This document shows, in pieces, positions 8,761-16,024 of a stretch of 64,000 nucleotides of DNA. Numbering within the stretch: the stretch's first letter is position 1; every line of letters starts with the position of its first letter. Made by a program: the position numbers and the translations under genes. Source of the stretch: Nocardia asteroides (GTDB lineage: Bacteria; Actinomycetota; Actinomycetes; Mycobacteriales; Mycobacteriaceae); assembly GCA_019930625.1 (NCBI GenBank), contig CP082844.1, forward strand, positions 1,736,001-1,800,000, given 5' to 3'. The notes under the pieces are model-generated. The model worked only from the letters and a program-made list of their open reading frames with translations. It was not told the origin of the DNA and searched no databases.

Positions 8761-9861
8761 GTGGTCCTGCGCATATTCGGCATGTCCTTCCTCGTCACGG
8801 CGGTCTCCCTGGTCGTGGCGGTGTTGTACGGCGGACCGACCGCCCTCGCGCTCGTCGTCATCCTCGGCATCCTCGAGGTGTCGCTGTCGTTCGACAACGC
8901 CGTGATCAACGCCACCGTGCTCGAACGCATGAGTGCCTTCTGGCAACGGATCTTCCTCACGATCGGCGTGTTGATCGCCGTGTTCGGCATGCGGCTGGTC
9001 TTTCCGCTGGCCATCGTGTGGATCACGGCGGGCCTGAATCCCGTGGAAGCCTTCGACCTGGCCCTCAACCCGCCCCCGGACGACGCCCTCACCTTCCCGG
9101 ACGGCAGCCCGAGCTACGAGAAACTGCTCACCGACGCGCACCCGCAGATCGCGGCGTTCGGCGGCATGTTCCTGGCGCTGCTGTTCCTCAACTTCATCTT
9201 CGAGGAGCGCGAAGTCACCTGGCTGTCCTGGCTGGAGCGGCCGCTGGCCAAGGCGGGCAAGTTGGACATGCTCTCGGTGGTCGTCGCGGGCGGCGGCCTG
9301 ATCCTCACCGCGGAATTCCTCGCCGACGAGGCGCACCGTTCGACCGTGCTGGCGGCGGGCCTGCTCGGCATGATCACCTACATCGCGGTGGACGGTCTGG
9401 GCTCGATGTTCCACACCGAGGAGTACACCGAAGGCGGTCCCTCCAAGCTGGCCAAGGCCACCGGTAAAGCGGGCTTCTTCCTGTTCCTGTACCTCGAGGT
9501 GCTCGACGCGTCGTTCTCCTTCGACGGCGTGATCGGCGCGTTCGCCATCACCTCCGACCCGATCATCATCGCGCTCGGCCTGGGCCTGATCGGCGCCATG
9601 TTCGTCCGGTCCATCACGGTGTACCTGGTCCGCAAGGGCACCCTGTCGGAGTACGTCTACCTCGAGCACGGCGCGCACTGGGCGATCGGTGCGCTGGCGG
9701 CGATCCTGCTGATCTCGATCGGGGTGCACGTCAACGAGCTCGTCACCGGCCTCATCGGCGTCGCGTTCATCGGTGCGGCGTTCATCACCAGCATCGTCCG
9801 CAACCGTGGTGCGGAGGAAGAAGAACTGGACAGCGAACGGGAACCGACGCCGGTAGGCTGA
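8761..9861 (+). CDS. DUF475 / TerC-like integral membrane protein
   Basis: A 366-residue membrane protein with about eight to nine hydrophobic helices. The TerC-like acidic pairs appear twice: EVSLSFDNAVINA early, and EVLDASFSFDGVIGA in the second half. These intramembrane acidic residues are thought to bind a metal ion. I prefer the GTG at 8761 (giving MVLRIFG), because GAAAGG lies 7 bases upstream of it and close relatives begin this way; an in-frame ATG at 8746 overlaps that ribosome site. It sits between two TerD-family genes, consistent with the TerC-TerD membrane complex proposed for Ter systems. Confidence 0.92.
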   Translation: MVLRIFGMSFLVTAVSLVVAVLYGGPTALALVVILGILEVSLSFDNAVINATVLERMSAFWQRIFLTIGVLIAVFGMRLVFPLAIVWITAGLNPVEAFDLALNPPPDDALTFPDGSPSYEKLLTDAHPQIAAFGGMFLALLFLNFIFEEREVTWLSWLERPLAKAGKLDMLSVVVAGGGLILTAEFLADEAHRSTVLAAGLLGMITYIAVDGLGSMFHTEEYTEGGPSKLAKATGKAGFFLFLYLEVLDASFSFDGVIGAFAITSDPIIIALGLGLIGAMFVRSITVYLVRKGTLSEYVYLEHGAHWAIGALAAILLISIGVHVNELVTGLIGVAFIGAAFITSIVRNRGAEEEELDSEREPTPVG

Positions 9862-9889
9862 TTCCCGGCAAGCAGCCGAAAGACCCGTT

Positions 9890-9927
9890 GCGGCAGCGGC
9901 CCCATCCCGAGGGATGGCCGCTGCCGC
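9890..9927 (+). terminator. Long hairpin between the DUF475 gene and the second TerD gene
   Basis: GCGGCAGCGG (9890-9899) pairs with CCGCTGCCGC (9918-9927), and inside it CCATCCC (9902-9908) pairs with GGGATGG (9911-9917). Only a 2-base bulge interrupts the stem and the loop is 2 bases. It is followed by TCTCGTTT. It probably attenuates or ends transcription from the DUF475 gene ahead of the next TerD-family gene. Confidence 0.6.
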
Positions 9928-9952
9928 TCTCGTTTCCACGGAGGGGATCGCC

Positions 9953-10576
9953 ATGGCGATCGGCAACAACCCCGGCGGCGCGAACCTGTCCAAGGTGACC
10001 CTGTCGAAGGCGACGCCGAGCATCAACCTGACCAAGCCGGGTGAGCAGCAGGGCACCATGCGGGTCAACCTGAACTGGTCGAGCGGATCCAAAGGGTTCT
10101 TTCGCCGCTCCAAGCCCGTCGACCTGGACCTCGGCTGTCTCTACGAACTCGCCAACGGCGCCAAAGGCGTCGTCCAGGCGATCGGCCGGAATTTCGGCGC
10201 ACTGGAGGTCGAGCCGTACATCGAGCTGGACGGCGACGATCGCAGCGGTTCCGCCACGACGGGCGAGAACATGCACATCAACCTCGCCCGGCCCGAGCTG
10301 TTCCGGCGCATCCTGATCTTCGCCCTCATCTACGACGGGGTGCCCAACTGGGCGGCAGCCGACGGCGTGGTGACGCTCTACCCCACCTCGGGGCCGCAGA
10401 TCGAGGTCCGCCTCGATTCACCGGTGGACGGCGCTCGCTCATGCGCGATCGCCCTGCTGCAGAACCAGGGGGCAGGCATCACCGTGCACCGGGAAGTGCA
10501 TTACGTACACGGTGCCCAGCGCGAACTCGACCAGGCCTACCAATGGGGCATGCAGTGGCAGAGCGGGCGCAAATAG
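9953..10576 (+). CDS. TerD-family protein (tellurium resistance, divergent member)
   Basis: A 207-residue protein beginning MAIGNNPGGANLSKV. ATG 9953 is preceded by GGAGGGG 7-8 bases upstream, which decides the start over an upstream in-frame ATG. It shares the TerD-type beta-sandwich pattern: VDLDLGCLYEL as the acidic site, FGALEVEPYIELDGDDRSG, then REVHYVHGAQRELDQAYQWGMQW. That last segment resembles the C-terminus of TerA/TerD-like proteins more than classic TerD. Its stop is one base from the convergent transporter gene. It likely works with the other Ter proteins in stress sensing. Confidence 0.85.
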   Translation: MAIGNNPGGANLSKVTLSKATPSINLTKPGEQQGTMRVNLNWSSGSKGFFRRSKPVDLDLGCLYELANGAKGVVQAIGRNFGALEVEPYIELDGDDRSGSATTGENMHINLARPELFRRILIFALIYDGVPNWAAADGVVTLYPTSGPQIEVRLDSPVDGARSCAIALLQNQGAGITVHREVHYVHGAQRELDQAYQWGMQWQSGRK

Positions 10577-10577
10577 G

Positions 10578-11477
10578 TCAGCGCACCGCGGCCACGGGCT
10601 CATCCGCCGCGACCCTCGACCGCACTGGGGTGCGTGCGGCGAACACCAGGCCGATCAAGCCGATGCCGAGCCCGGCGACCGTCAGCAGACGCAACGGCTG
10701 ATCGATCAGCAGCCACGCGAGGATCGCGGTCACCGCGGGCGTCGCGAAGAACAGCTTGCCCACCCTGGTCGCGTCCCACCGGCGCAGCATGGCGTTGAGC
10801 AGCAGGAACGCGGCGACGGAGTTCACCAGAACCATCCAGGTGAGCGAACCGGCGAACCGGCCCGCGTCCGACACGTGCACTTGGCCCGACAGCCAGGCCA
10901 GCGCTCCCGCGATCGGCGCGCTGACCACCACGTGCAGCGCCGTGGAAGCGCGGGGATCGACCGTGGGCGTGAACCGCTTCTGGTACACGGTGCCGATGCT
11001 CAGGCCGAGCAGCCCCACGACGCACAACAGCAACCCGAGCACGGAGAAGTGGGATTGGTCGAACACGGCCAGTGCTACGCCGATTCCGCCGATGCCGAAG
11101 CCGAACCACTGCCGCATCGTGACGGTCTCGCCGATCAGTCCGGCGCACAGCGCGATGACCACCGGATTCAAGCCCTGGACCAACGCGATCACCGCCGCCG
11201 GGACATGCTCGGCCATCGCCGTGTAGAAGGCGCCGAACTGGACCATCTGCACCGACAACCCGGCGACGAACACGTGGCGCAGCTGGTTGCCCCGCGGCCA
11301 GGTGACCCGGGTCGCGACAGCGTAGGCCGTGAGCAGCACTCCGGCGATGGCGAAGCGTGCGAACAACACCAGTAGCGGTGGCGCGGCGCCGACTCCGATC
11401 ACACCGGCGACGAAGGCACTGCTCCACAGCACGACGAACAGCGGCTGCGTTGCCACCATCGCGAATCGACTCTGCAC
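10578..11477 (-). CDS. DMT-superfamily transporter (EamA type)
   Basis: A 299-residue membrane protein with ten predicted hydrophobic helices in two EamA-like halves, e.g. PLFVVLWSSAFVAGVIG at the start and a second repeat from about VLGLLLCVVGLLGLSIG. I chose GTG 11477, which has GGGAGG just upstream; a GTG at 11498 falls inside an operator-like dyad. EamA proteins export metabolites or small amphiphiles; the substrate is unknown. It is divergent from a CGNR regulator, an arrangement suggesting that the regulator controls the exporter. Confidence 0.88.
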   Translation of the reverse strand: MQSRFAMVATQPLFVVLWSSAFVAGVIGVGAAPPLLVLFARFAIAGVLLTAYAVATRVTWPRGNQLRHVFVAGLSVQMVQFGAFYTAMAEHVPAAVIALVQGLNPVVIALCAGLIGETVTMRQWFGFGIGGIGVALAVFDQSHFSVLGLLLCVVGLLGLSIGTVYQKRFTPTVDPRASTALHVVVSAPIAGALAWLSGQVHVSDAGRFAGSLTWMVLVNSVAAFLLLNAMLRRWDATRVGKLFFATPAVTAILAWLLIDQPLRLLTVAGLGIGLIGLVFAARTPVRSRVAADEPVAAVR

Positions 11478-11490
11478 GGCGCCTCCCTGA

Positions 11491-11551
11491 ATAACCACCT
11501 CGGGTGGTTATCACGGTGACAGTAGACAGACTAACCTGTCAAGGCGGTTAG
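11491..11551. promoter_or_regulatory. Two operator-like dyads between transporter and CGNR regulator
   Basis: ATAACCACC (11491-11499) and GGTGGTTAT (11503-11511) form a perfect 9-bp inverted repeat with a 3-bp centre. A second, shorter dyad CTAACC (11531-11536) / GGTTAG (11546-11551) repeats the same ACC/GGT core. Both lie in the 83-bp divergent spacer. They are likely binding sites for the adjacent CGNR protein, controlling both genes; that assignment is an inference from position. Confidence 0.6.
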
Positions 11552-11560
11552 CATGAGAGG

Positions 11561-12094
11561 ATGTTCACCTTCGTGAGCGGCAACCTCGCTTTGGACTTCG
11601 CGGGCACTGTCAAGGCGCGCTCGACCACGTTCGATGACGTCCTCGTCGCTCCCGCCGCGCTCGCCGACTGGATCGTCGCCGCGGGCCTGCTCGACCATCC
11701 CCCGCACAGTGACGCCGGCACCCTCGCGCGGGCGGTGCGCCTCCGCGAGGCGGTCTATCGCGCAGCGCTCGCCGCCGCACAGGGGAACCCCTGCACCGAC
11801 ACCGACCGCCGGACCGTCAACGATTTCGCCGACGGCGCACCGCCCTCGATCAGCCTGCGCGCCGACGGCAGCGTCAGCCACCGCGGCGACGCCGACGCGG
11901 CCTTGGCCGCCGTCGCCCGGTCCGCGATCGAGTTACTGGGCAGCACGGCACTGATCAAGGAGTGCGGCAGACCCGCGTGCACCCGGCTGTACGTGGACAC
12001 CTCCCGGGGCGGCTCCCGCCGCTGGTGCGACATGACGCTGTGCGGTAACCGCGCCAAGAGCGCCGCCTTCCGGGCCCGGCACGGTGGCCCTTAG
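11561..12094 (+). CDS. CGNR zinc-finger / ABATE-domain regulator
   Basis: A 177-residue protein. The N-terminal 120 residues fit the ABATE ligand-sensing domain (FVSGNLALDFAGTV near the start). The C-terminus carries a CGNR zinc finger: Cys at CGRPAC, then WCDMTLCGNRAK. These proteins are regarded as stress- or ligand-responsive transcription regulators. The ATG at 11561 has GAGAGG directly against it, an unusually tight spacing; leaderless expression is possible. It overlaps the convergent GT87 gene by 4 bases at TTAG, where each strand supplies a stop codon. Confidence in family is high, in ligand none. Confidence 0.88.
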   Translation: MFTFVSGNLALDFAGTVKARSTTFDDVLVAPAALADWIVAAGLLDHPPHSDAGTLARAVRLREAVYRAALAAAQGNPCTDTDRRTVNDFADGAPPSISLRADGSVSHRGDADAALAAVARSAIELLGSTALIKECGRPACTRLYVDTSRGGSRRWCDMTLCGNRAKSAAFRARHGGP

Positions 12095-13482
12095 ACCACC
12101 GGCACCAGATTGCGCGGGTCGGACCGCGACGCCGGGCGCGACCTCGCGCGGTAACCGCGCGGCCACGCCCACAAGAACACGAAGAACAGCACGATCAGCA
12201 GGCTCGCGCGCCCCCACACACCGAATTGGACGACGTTCTCCATCACCTCTACCGAGGTGCCCGAACCCATCGAGTAGAAGTAGCGGAAGACCCCCACCCC
12301 GATGGCCGCGTCGGCGACGAGATAGCTGCCGATCAACCACCAGGGCACCTCGAGCAGCACCAGGAACGGCACCAGCCACAAGGTGTACTGCGGCGAATGC
12401 ACCTTGTGGAACAGCAGGAACCCACACAGCATCGCCCCGCTCACCCCGACCCACCCGAACACCCCGGTCCTCAGGTAACGCTTCCAGCCCAGCCACATGG
12501 CCAACGCGAACGCCGCGATCACCAGCAGCGGCGAGGCGACCGAGACCACCTGCTGGAACGCCGCCTCGCTGTGCGCGTCCGGCCCGAACATCGGCCGCAG
12601 TCCCCAATACCAGATGGAATTCGTGGTGATATCGGCCTGACGCAATTGCTGGAAGGTGATCGACGCGCGCCAGCCCTCGTAACCCACCACCGCGAACGGC
12701 AGGTTCACCGCGACGACGGTGCCGATCGCCGCGGCCGCGGTGAGCAGAGCGCCACGGACGTCGAGCCCGCCGTCGGGCTGTTCCGGGTCGCGTTCGTCGC
12801 CTCCGGTGAGCACATACGCCAGCAGCGGCAACACGAAGATTCCCGGGTACAGCTTGAGACAGAACCCGAGGCCGAGCAGCACTGCGGCCACGATTCCCCT
12901 GGTACGCACGGAGTAGCGCGTCAGCGCCGCCATCACGTAGACGGCCGCCACCGCCGTGCAGACGACCGGCAGTTCCCAGTTGTGGAAGGCATACAGCACC
13001 AGCGGAGGTCCGGCCGCCCACAGCAGGGCGGCGCCTCCGGCCAGGCGAGCCAGCATCCACGCGGTCAGCAGCGCGAAGGGCGCCAGCAGCAGCGCGGAGT
13101 ACCGCAGGAAATCGGCGTCGTTGTCCGCTCCGACCGCGCCGAGCCACATCAGCACGCCGCTGAGCACCGGGTATTCCACCGCGCCGCCGACCAGGGCGCC
13201 GTCGCCGGTGATGCCGCCACTCACATATGGGAAGACGTGCTCGTTGATGTCTCTGCCGAGCCAGAGGTACTGGATGTCCGAGTAGCAGACGTCCGAATCC
13301 TTGATGACGTCGAATGCCGTGCTGCGACCGTCTCGATCGAACGGCTCCCCCGCACACCGCGCCTTGTTCGCGTACGCCAGCGCCAGAACGAGACCACAGA
13401 GCAAGACCACCACCGCGGCCAGCGCCGCGCGGCGTCGCACACCGCCCGCGGGCAGGTCGCTGGCGGCGGGTCCGGTCGGCAT
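12091..13482 (-). CDS. GT87-type membrane mannosyltransferase-like protein
   Basis: A 463-residue polytopic membrane protein with roughly ten to twelve hydrophobic helices. After the first helix comes an extracytoplasmic loop containing CYSDIQYLWLGRDINEHVFPY, with the Asp-rich region expected for polyprenyl-phosphate-dependent GT-C enzymes. Further on are LKLYPGIFVLPLL and FLLFHKVHSPQYTLW, typical of the GT87 group. Mycobacteria have a related gene (Rv0051) beside rpsF, which supports the call, although the orientation here is opposite. It probably adds mannose to cell-envelope glycolipids. ATG 13482 has GGTGG upstream. Confidence 0.82.
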   Translation of the reverse strand: MPTGPAASDLPAGGVRRRAALAAVVVLLCGLVLALAYANKARCAGEPFDRDGRSTAFDVIKDSDVCYSDIQYLWLGRDINEHVFPYVSGGITGDGALVGGAVEYPVLSGVLMWLGAVGADNDADFLRYSALLLAPFALLTAWMLARLAGGAALLWAAGPPLVLYAFHNWELPVVCTAVAAVYVMAALTRYSVRTRGIVAAVLLGLGFCLKLYPGIFVLPLLAYVLTGGDERDPEQPDGGLDVRGALLTAAAAIGTVVAVNLPFAVVGYEGWRASITFQQLRQADITTNSIWYWGLRPMFGPDAHSEAAFQQVVSVASPLLVIAAFALAMWLGWKRYLRTGVFGWVGVSGAMLCGFLLFHKVHSPQYTLWLVPFLVLLEVPWWLIGSYLVADAAIGVGVFRYFYSMGSGTSVEVMENVVQFGVWGRASLLIVLFFVFLWAWPRGYRARSRPASRSDPRNLVPVV

Positions 13483-13588
13483 GGATCCACCCTAAGCGGA
13501 CCCGCTCGGCCGTGCCTCCATTCCCTCCCTACGAATGCGAACTCCAGGACCGACCTCACGCGCCCACGGGCGCCCGGCCCGGGGCGAT

Positions 13589-13618
13589 TTCACTGCTCAG
13601 GCGCCGCTCATGTAGCCT
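13589..13618 (+). promoter_or_regulatory. Candidate promoter of the rpsF operon
   Basis: TTCACT (13589-13594) and TAGCCT (13613-13618) are separated by 18 bases, matching an actinobacterial housekeeping promoter (TTGACa / TAnnnT) reasonably well. Transcription would start near 13625, leaving a leader of about 75 bases ahead of rpsF. Confidence 0.5.
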
Positions 13619-13649
13619 GTTCGGGTTGCTGACGCAACGAACCCTCCTG

Positions 13650-13666
13650 CCACGGACCGTCCGTGG
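13650..13666 (+). promoter_or_regulatory. Stem-loop in the rpsF leader, possible S6:S18 autoregulatory element
   Basis: CCACGGAC (13650-13657) and GTCCGTGG (13659-13666) form a perfect inverted repeat around one base, leaving ACCG at the apex if the top opens. In many bacteria the rpsF leader binds the S6:S18 complex through a hairpin displaying CCG. Position and the apical CCG fit, but I cannot match the full consensus. Confidence 0.35.
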
Positions 13667-13698
13667 CCGTTTCCTAGTCCACAGGAGGTGATTGGTCC

Positions 13699-13986
13699 GT
13701 GCGTCATTACGAAGTGATGGTCATTCTCGATCCGAGCCTGGACGAGCGCACTGTTGGTCCGTCGCTGGACAACCTGCTCAGTGTCGTTCGCACCGAAGGC
13801 GGCAAGATCGACAAGGTCGACATCTGGGGCCGCCGCCGGCTCGCCTACGAGATCGCCAAGCACGCCGAGGGCATCTACGCCGTGGTCGATCTGACCGCCG
13901 AGCCCGCCACCGTGAGCGAACTCGACCGCCAGCTCGGTCTCAACGAGTCGGTGCTGCGCACCAAGGTTCTGCGCCACGACAAGTAG
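13699..13986 (+). CDS. rpsF: 30S ribosomal protein S6
   Basis: A 95-residue protein with the standard S6 sequence ([34 protein letters not shown]). The start is GTG, fixed by an ideal ribosome site AGGAGGTGAT (13683-13692). S6 forms a heterodimer with S18 in the small-subunit platform. It heads the rpsF-ssb-rpsR-rplI operon. Confidence 0.98.
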   Translation: MRHYEVMVILDPSLDERTVGPSLDNLLSVVRTEGGKIDKVDIWGRRRLAYEIAKHAEGIYAVVDLTAEPATVSELDRQLGLNESVLRTKVLRHDK

Positions 13987-14074
13987 TCCGGCAACCCTCG
14001 TTTGCGTCGGAGCCTGTGCTTAGGCTCTAGCGCAACAGCGAGACGCGGACTGCACACCGAGCAGGAGGAACCAC

Positions 14075-14617
14075 ATGGCAGGCGACACGGTCATCACGGT
14101 CATCGGCAATCTGACGGCCGACCCGGAGCTTCGATTCACACCGGCGGGAGCGGCGGTGGCGAATTTCACCGTCGCGTCGACCCCTCGGGTGTTCGACCGT
14201 AATTCGAACGAATGGAAAGACGGCGAAGCGCTGTTCCTGCGCTGCAATATCTGGCGCGAGGCCGCCGAAAATGTCGCCGAAAGCCTGACCAGAGGTTCCC
14301 GTGTCATCGTGAGCGGACGACTCAAGCAGCGCTCCTACGAAACCCGCGAGGGTGAGAAGCGCACGGTCGTCGAGCTCGAGGTCGACGAGGTCGGTCCCTC
14401 GCTGCGCTACGCCACCGCGAAGGTCAACAAGACCAGTCGCGGCAGCGGTGGCGGCGGCTTCGGGGCCGGCTCCGGGTCCGGCAGCGGTGGCAACTACGCC
14501 TCCTCCGGTGGTAGCGGTGGGCGTTCCGGCGGTGCCGAGGACGACCCTTGGGGCAGTGCGCCCGCGGCCGGCTCCTTCGGGGGCGGCGGCCGCATGGATG
14601 ACGAACCGCCGTTCTGA
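14075..14617 (+). CDS. ssb: Single-stranded DNA-binding protein
   Basis: A 180-residue protein. Residues 1-115 form the OB fold ([59 protein letters not shown]). A glycine/serine-rich linker follows, then the acidic tip DDEPPF that recruits replication and repair partners. It coats single-stranded DNA during replication and repair. The ATG follows AGGAGG. Its place between rpsF and rpsR is conserved in actinobacteria. Confidence 0.98.
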   Translation: MAGDTVITVIGNLTADPELRFTPAGAAVANFTVASTPRVFDRNSNEWKDGEALFLRCNIWREAAENVAESLTRGSRVIVSGRLKQRSYETREGEKRTVVELEVDEVGPSLRYATAKVNKTSRGSGGGGFGAGSGSGSGGNYASSGGSGGRSGGAEDDPWGSAPAAGSFGGGGRMDDEPPF

Positions 14618-14674
14618 GAACGGCCACAACGGCCCGCTCGAATAGGGCCATCACTGATTACGGAGTACAAGACC

Positions 14675-14926
14675 ATGCCTAAAGCGCCCGCGCGCGAAAA
14701 GGTGCTCAAGAAGAAGGCTTGCTCGTTCTGCAAGGAGAGCAAGACCGGAACTGTCACGATCGATTACAAGGACACGGCGTTGCTGCGCAAGTACGTCAGC
14801 GACCGCGGCAAGATCCGCGCCCGCCGCGTCACCGGCAACTGCGTGCAGCACCAGCGCGATGTCGCGGTTGCGGTCAAGAACTCGCGTGAGGTCGCGCTGC
14901 TGCCTTACGTGTCGACGGCTCGCTGA
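14675..14926 (+). CDS. rpsR: 30S ribosomal protein S18, zinc-binding (C+) form
   Basis: An 83-residue protein. Cys16 and Cys19 (ACSFC) with Cys56 and His59 (GNCVQH) make the zinc-ribbon C+ version of S18, the form used under zinc-replete conditions in actinobacteria, which often carry a second zinc-free paralogue elsewhere. It pairs with S6 in the 30S subunit. It lies 57 bases after ssb and 17 before rplI. Confidence 0.97.
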   Translation: MPKAPAREKVLKKKACSFCKESKTGTVTIDYKDTALLRKYVSDRGKIRARRVTGNCVQHQRDVAVAVKNSREVALLPYVSTAR

Positions 14927-14943
14927 GAAAGGGGAGCACGCAA

Positions 14944-15396
14944 ATGAAGTTGATTCTGACTGCTGATGTGGACAACCTCGGTGCCCCCGGCGACACCGTG
15001 GAGGTCAAGGACGGCTACGGCCGCAACTACCTGCTGCCGCGCGGCCTGGCGATCGTGGCCAGCCGTGGCGCGCAGAAGCAGGTCGAGGGCATCCGCCGGG
15101 CGCAGGAAGCCCGTCGGGTCCGCGACCTGGACCACGCCAACGAACTGAAGCAGGCCCTCGAGGGCCTGGAGTCGGTCTCGCTGGCGGTCAAGACCGCGGG
15201 CACCGGCAAGCTGTTCGGCTCGGTGACCCAGTCGGACGTCGCCGCGGCCGTCAAGGCGGCGGGTGGCCCCGTCGTCGACAAGCGCAGCATCGAGCTGCCG
15301 AAGGCGCACATCAAGACGACCGGCAAGCACGCCATCGTGGTGCACCTGCACCCGGATGTGGTGGCGAAGTTCGACCTCACGGTCACCGCCGCCTGA
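14944..15396 (+). CDS. rplI: 50S ribosomal protein L9
   Basis: A 150-residue protein with the L9 N-terminal RNA-binding domain ([34 protein letters not shown] region), a long central helix (residues about 45-80) and the C-terminal domain. ATG 14944 follows GAAAGGGGAG. It ends the ribosomal operon; a hairpin terminator follows within 20 bases. Confidence 0.98.
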   Translation: MKLILTADVDNLGAPGDTVEVKDGYGRNYLLPRGLAIVASRGAQKQVEGIRRAQEARRVRDLDHANELKQALEGLESVSLAVKTAGTGKLFGSVTQSDVAAAVKAAGGPVVDKRSIELPKAHIKTTGKHAIVVHLHPDVVAKFDLTVTAA

Positions 15397-15414
15397 TCCA
15401 GGCATTACGTCGAG

Positions 15415-15447
15415 GACCGCTCCCCTCTTTCGGATGGGAGTGGTCTT
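15415..15447 (+). terminator. Intrinsic terminator after rplI
   Basis: GACCGCTCCC (15415-15424) pairs with GGGAGTGGTC (15436-15445) with one G-T wobble and an 11-base loop, followed by TT. It begins 19 bases after the rplI stop. Confidence 0.7.
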
Positions 15448-15543
15448 CGGCTGTGCCCTGCTGCCCGGAACCGATTGATAGCCAATTGTTTGCCAAACAT
15501 TAGACGGCGCTATTCGGGACAATCTGGGCCTCGCCACACTTCG

Positions 15544-15823
15544 CGCCGGTACTTCATTTCCCAGCCTGTGGATTACTGACCGAACCGACCGCCCGCAATG
15601 TGATTCAAGCCATAAGTGGCTCACGTGCTGTTAACCCAACACGCCCGGCTGTTCAACTTGGCCGACACGCCGGTACTTCATTAATCCACACGGGGATGAA
15701 CGCGGAAGTCGCTATCTATCTGCGTATTCGAGCCTGCCCACCTGGGTTTTCCCCAAGTTGTACACAGGGGGTGCACACCGTTGGGTGAACTCTCCCCAAG
15801 TTATCCACAGCTGTGTGCACACC
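15544..15823. repeat. DnaA-box-like cluster and short repeats in the rplI-dnaB spacer
   Basis: The 628-base gene-free stretch 15397-16024 holds an exact DnaA box TTATCCACA (15801-15809). Near-matches are TTGTACACA (15758-15766), TAATCCACA (15682-15690) and its reverse complement TGTGGATTA (15567-15575). CGCCGGTACTTCATT is repeated at 15544-15558 and 15668-15682. CCCCAAGTTNTNCACAG recurs at 15751 and 15794, each followed about 20 bases on by GTGCACACC, making an imperfect 43-44-bp tandem duplication. DnaA binding is an inference; the repeats are seen directly. No convincing gene is present here. Confidence 0.6.
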
Positions 15824-16024
15824 TCGGTTTGGTACACACCCGCTGAGTCGCCTAGGTTCGTCGCATCGCCGTGCGCGGACCGGTCCCGACCGCGTGCACG
15901 GATGGGTGCCACGTCGGTAGCTGGAGCCCTGGTCAGCGGCTTCGGTGAACGTGTCGGTGCCCGGGAGTAGAACGAGTCAACGGGGTGAAACCCGGTCGTG
16001 GGGTAGAGAGGACGGTCGAGTCTG

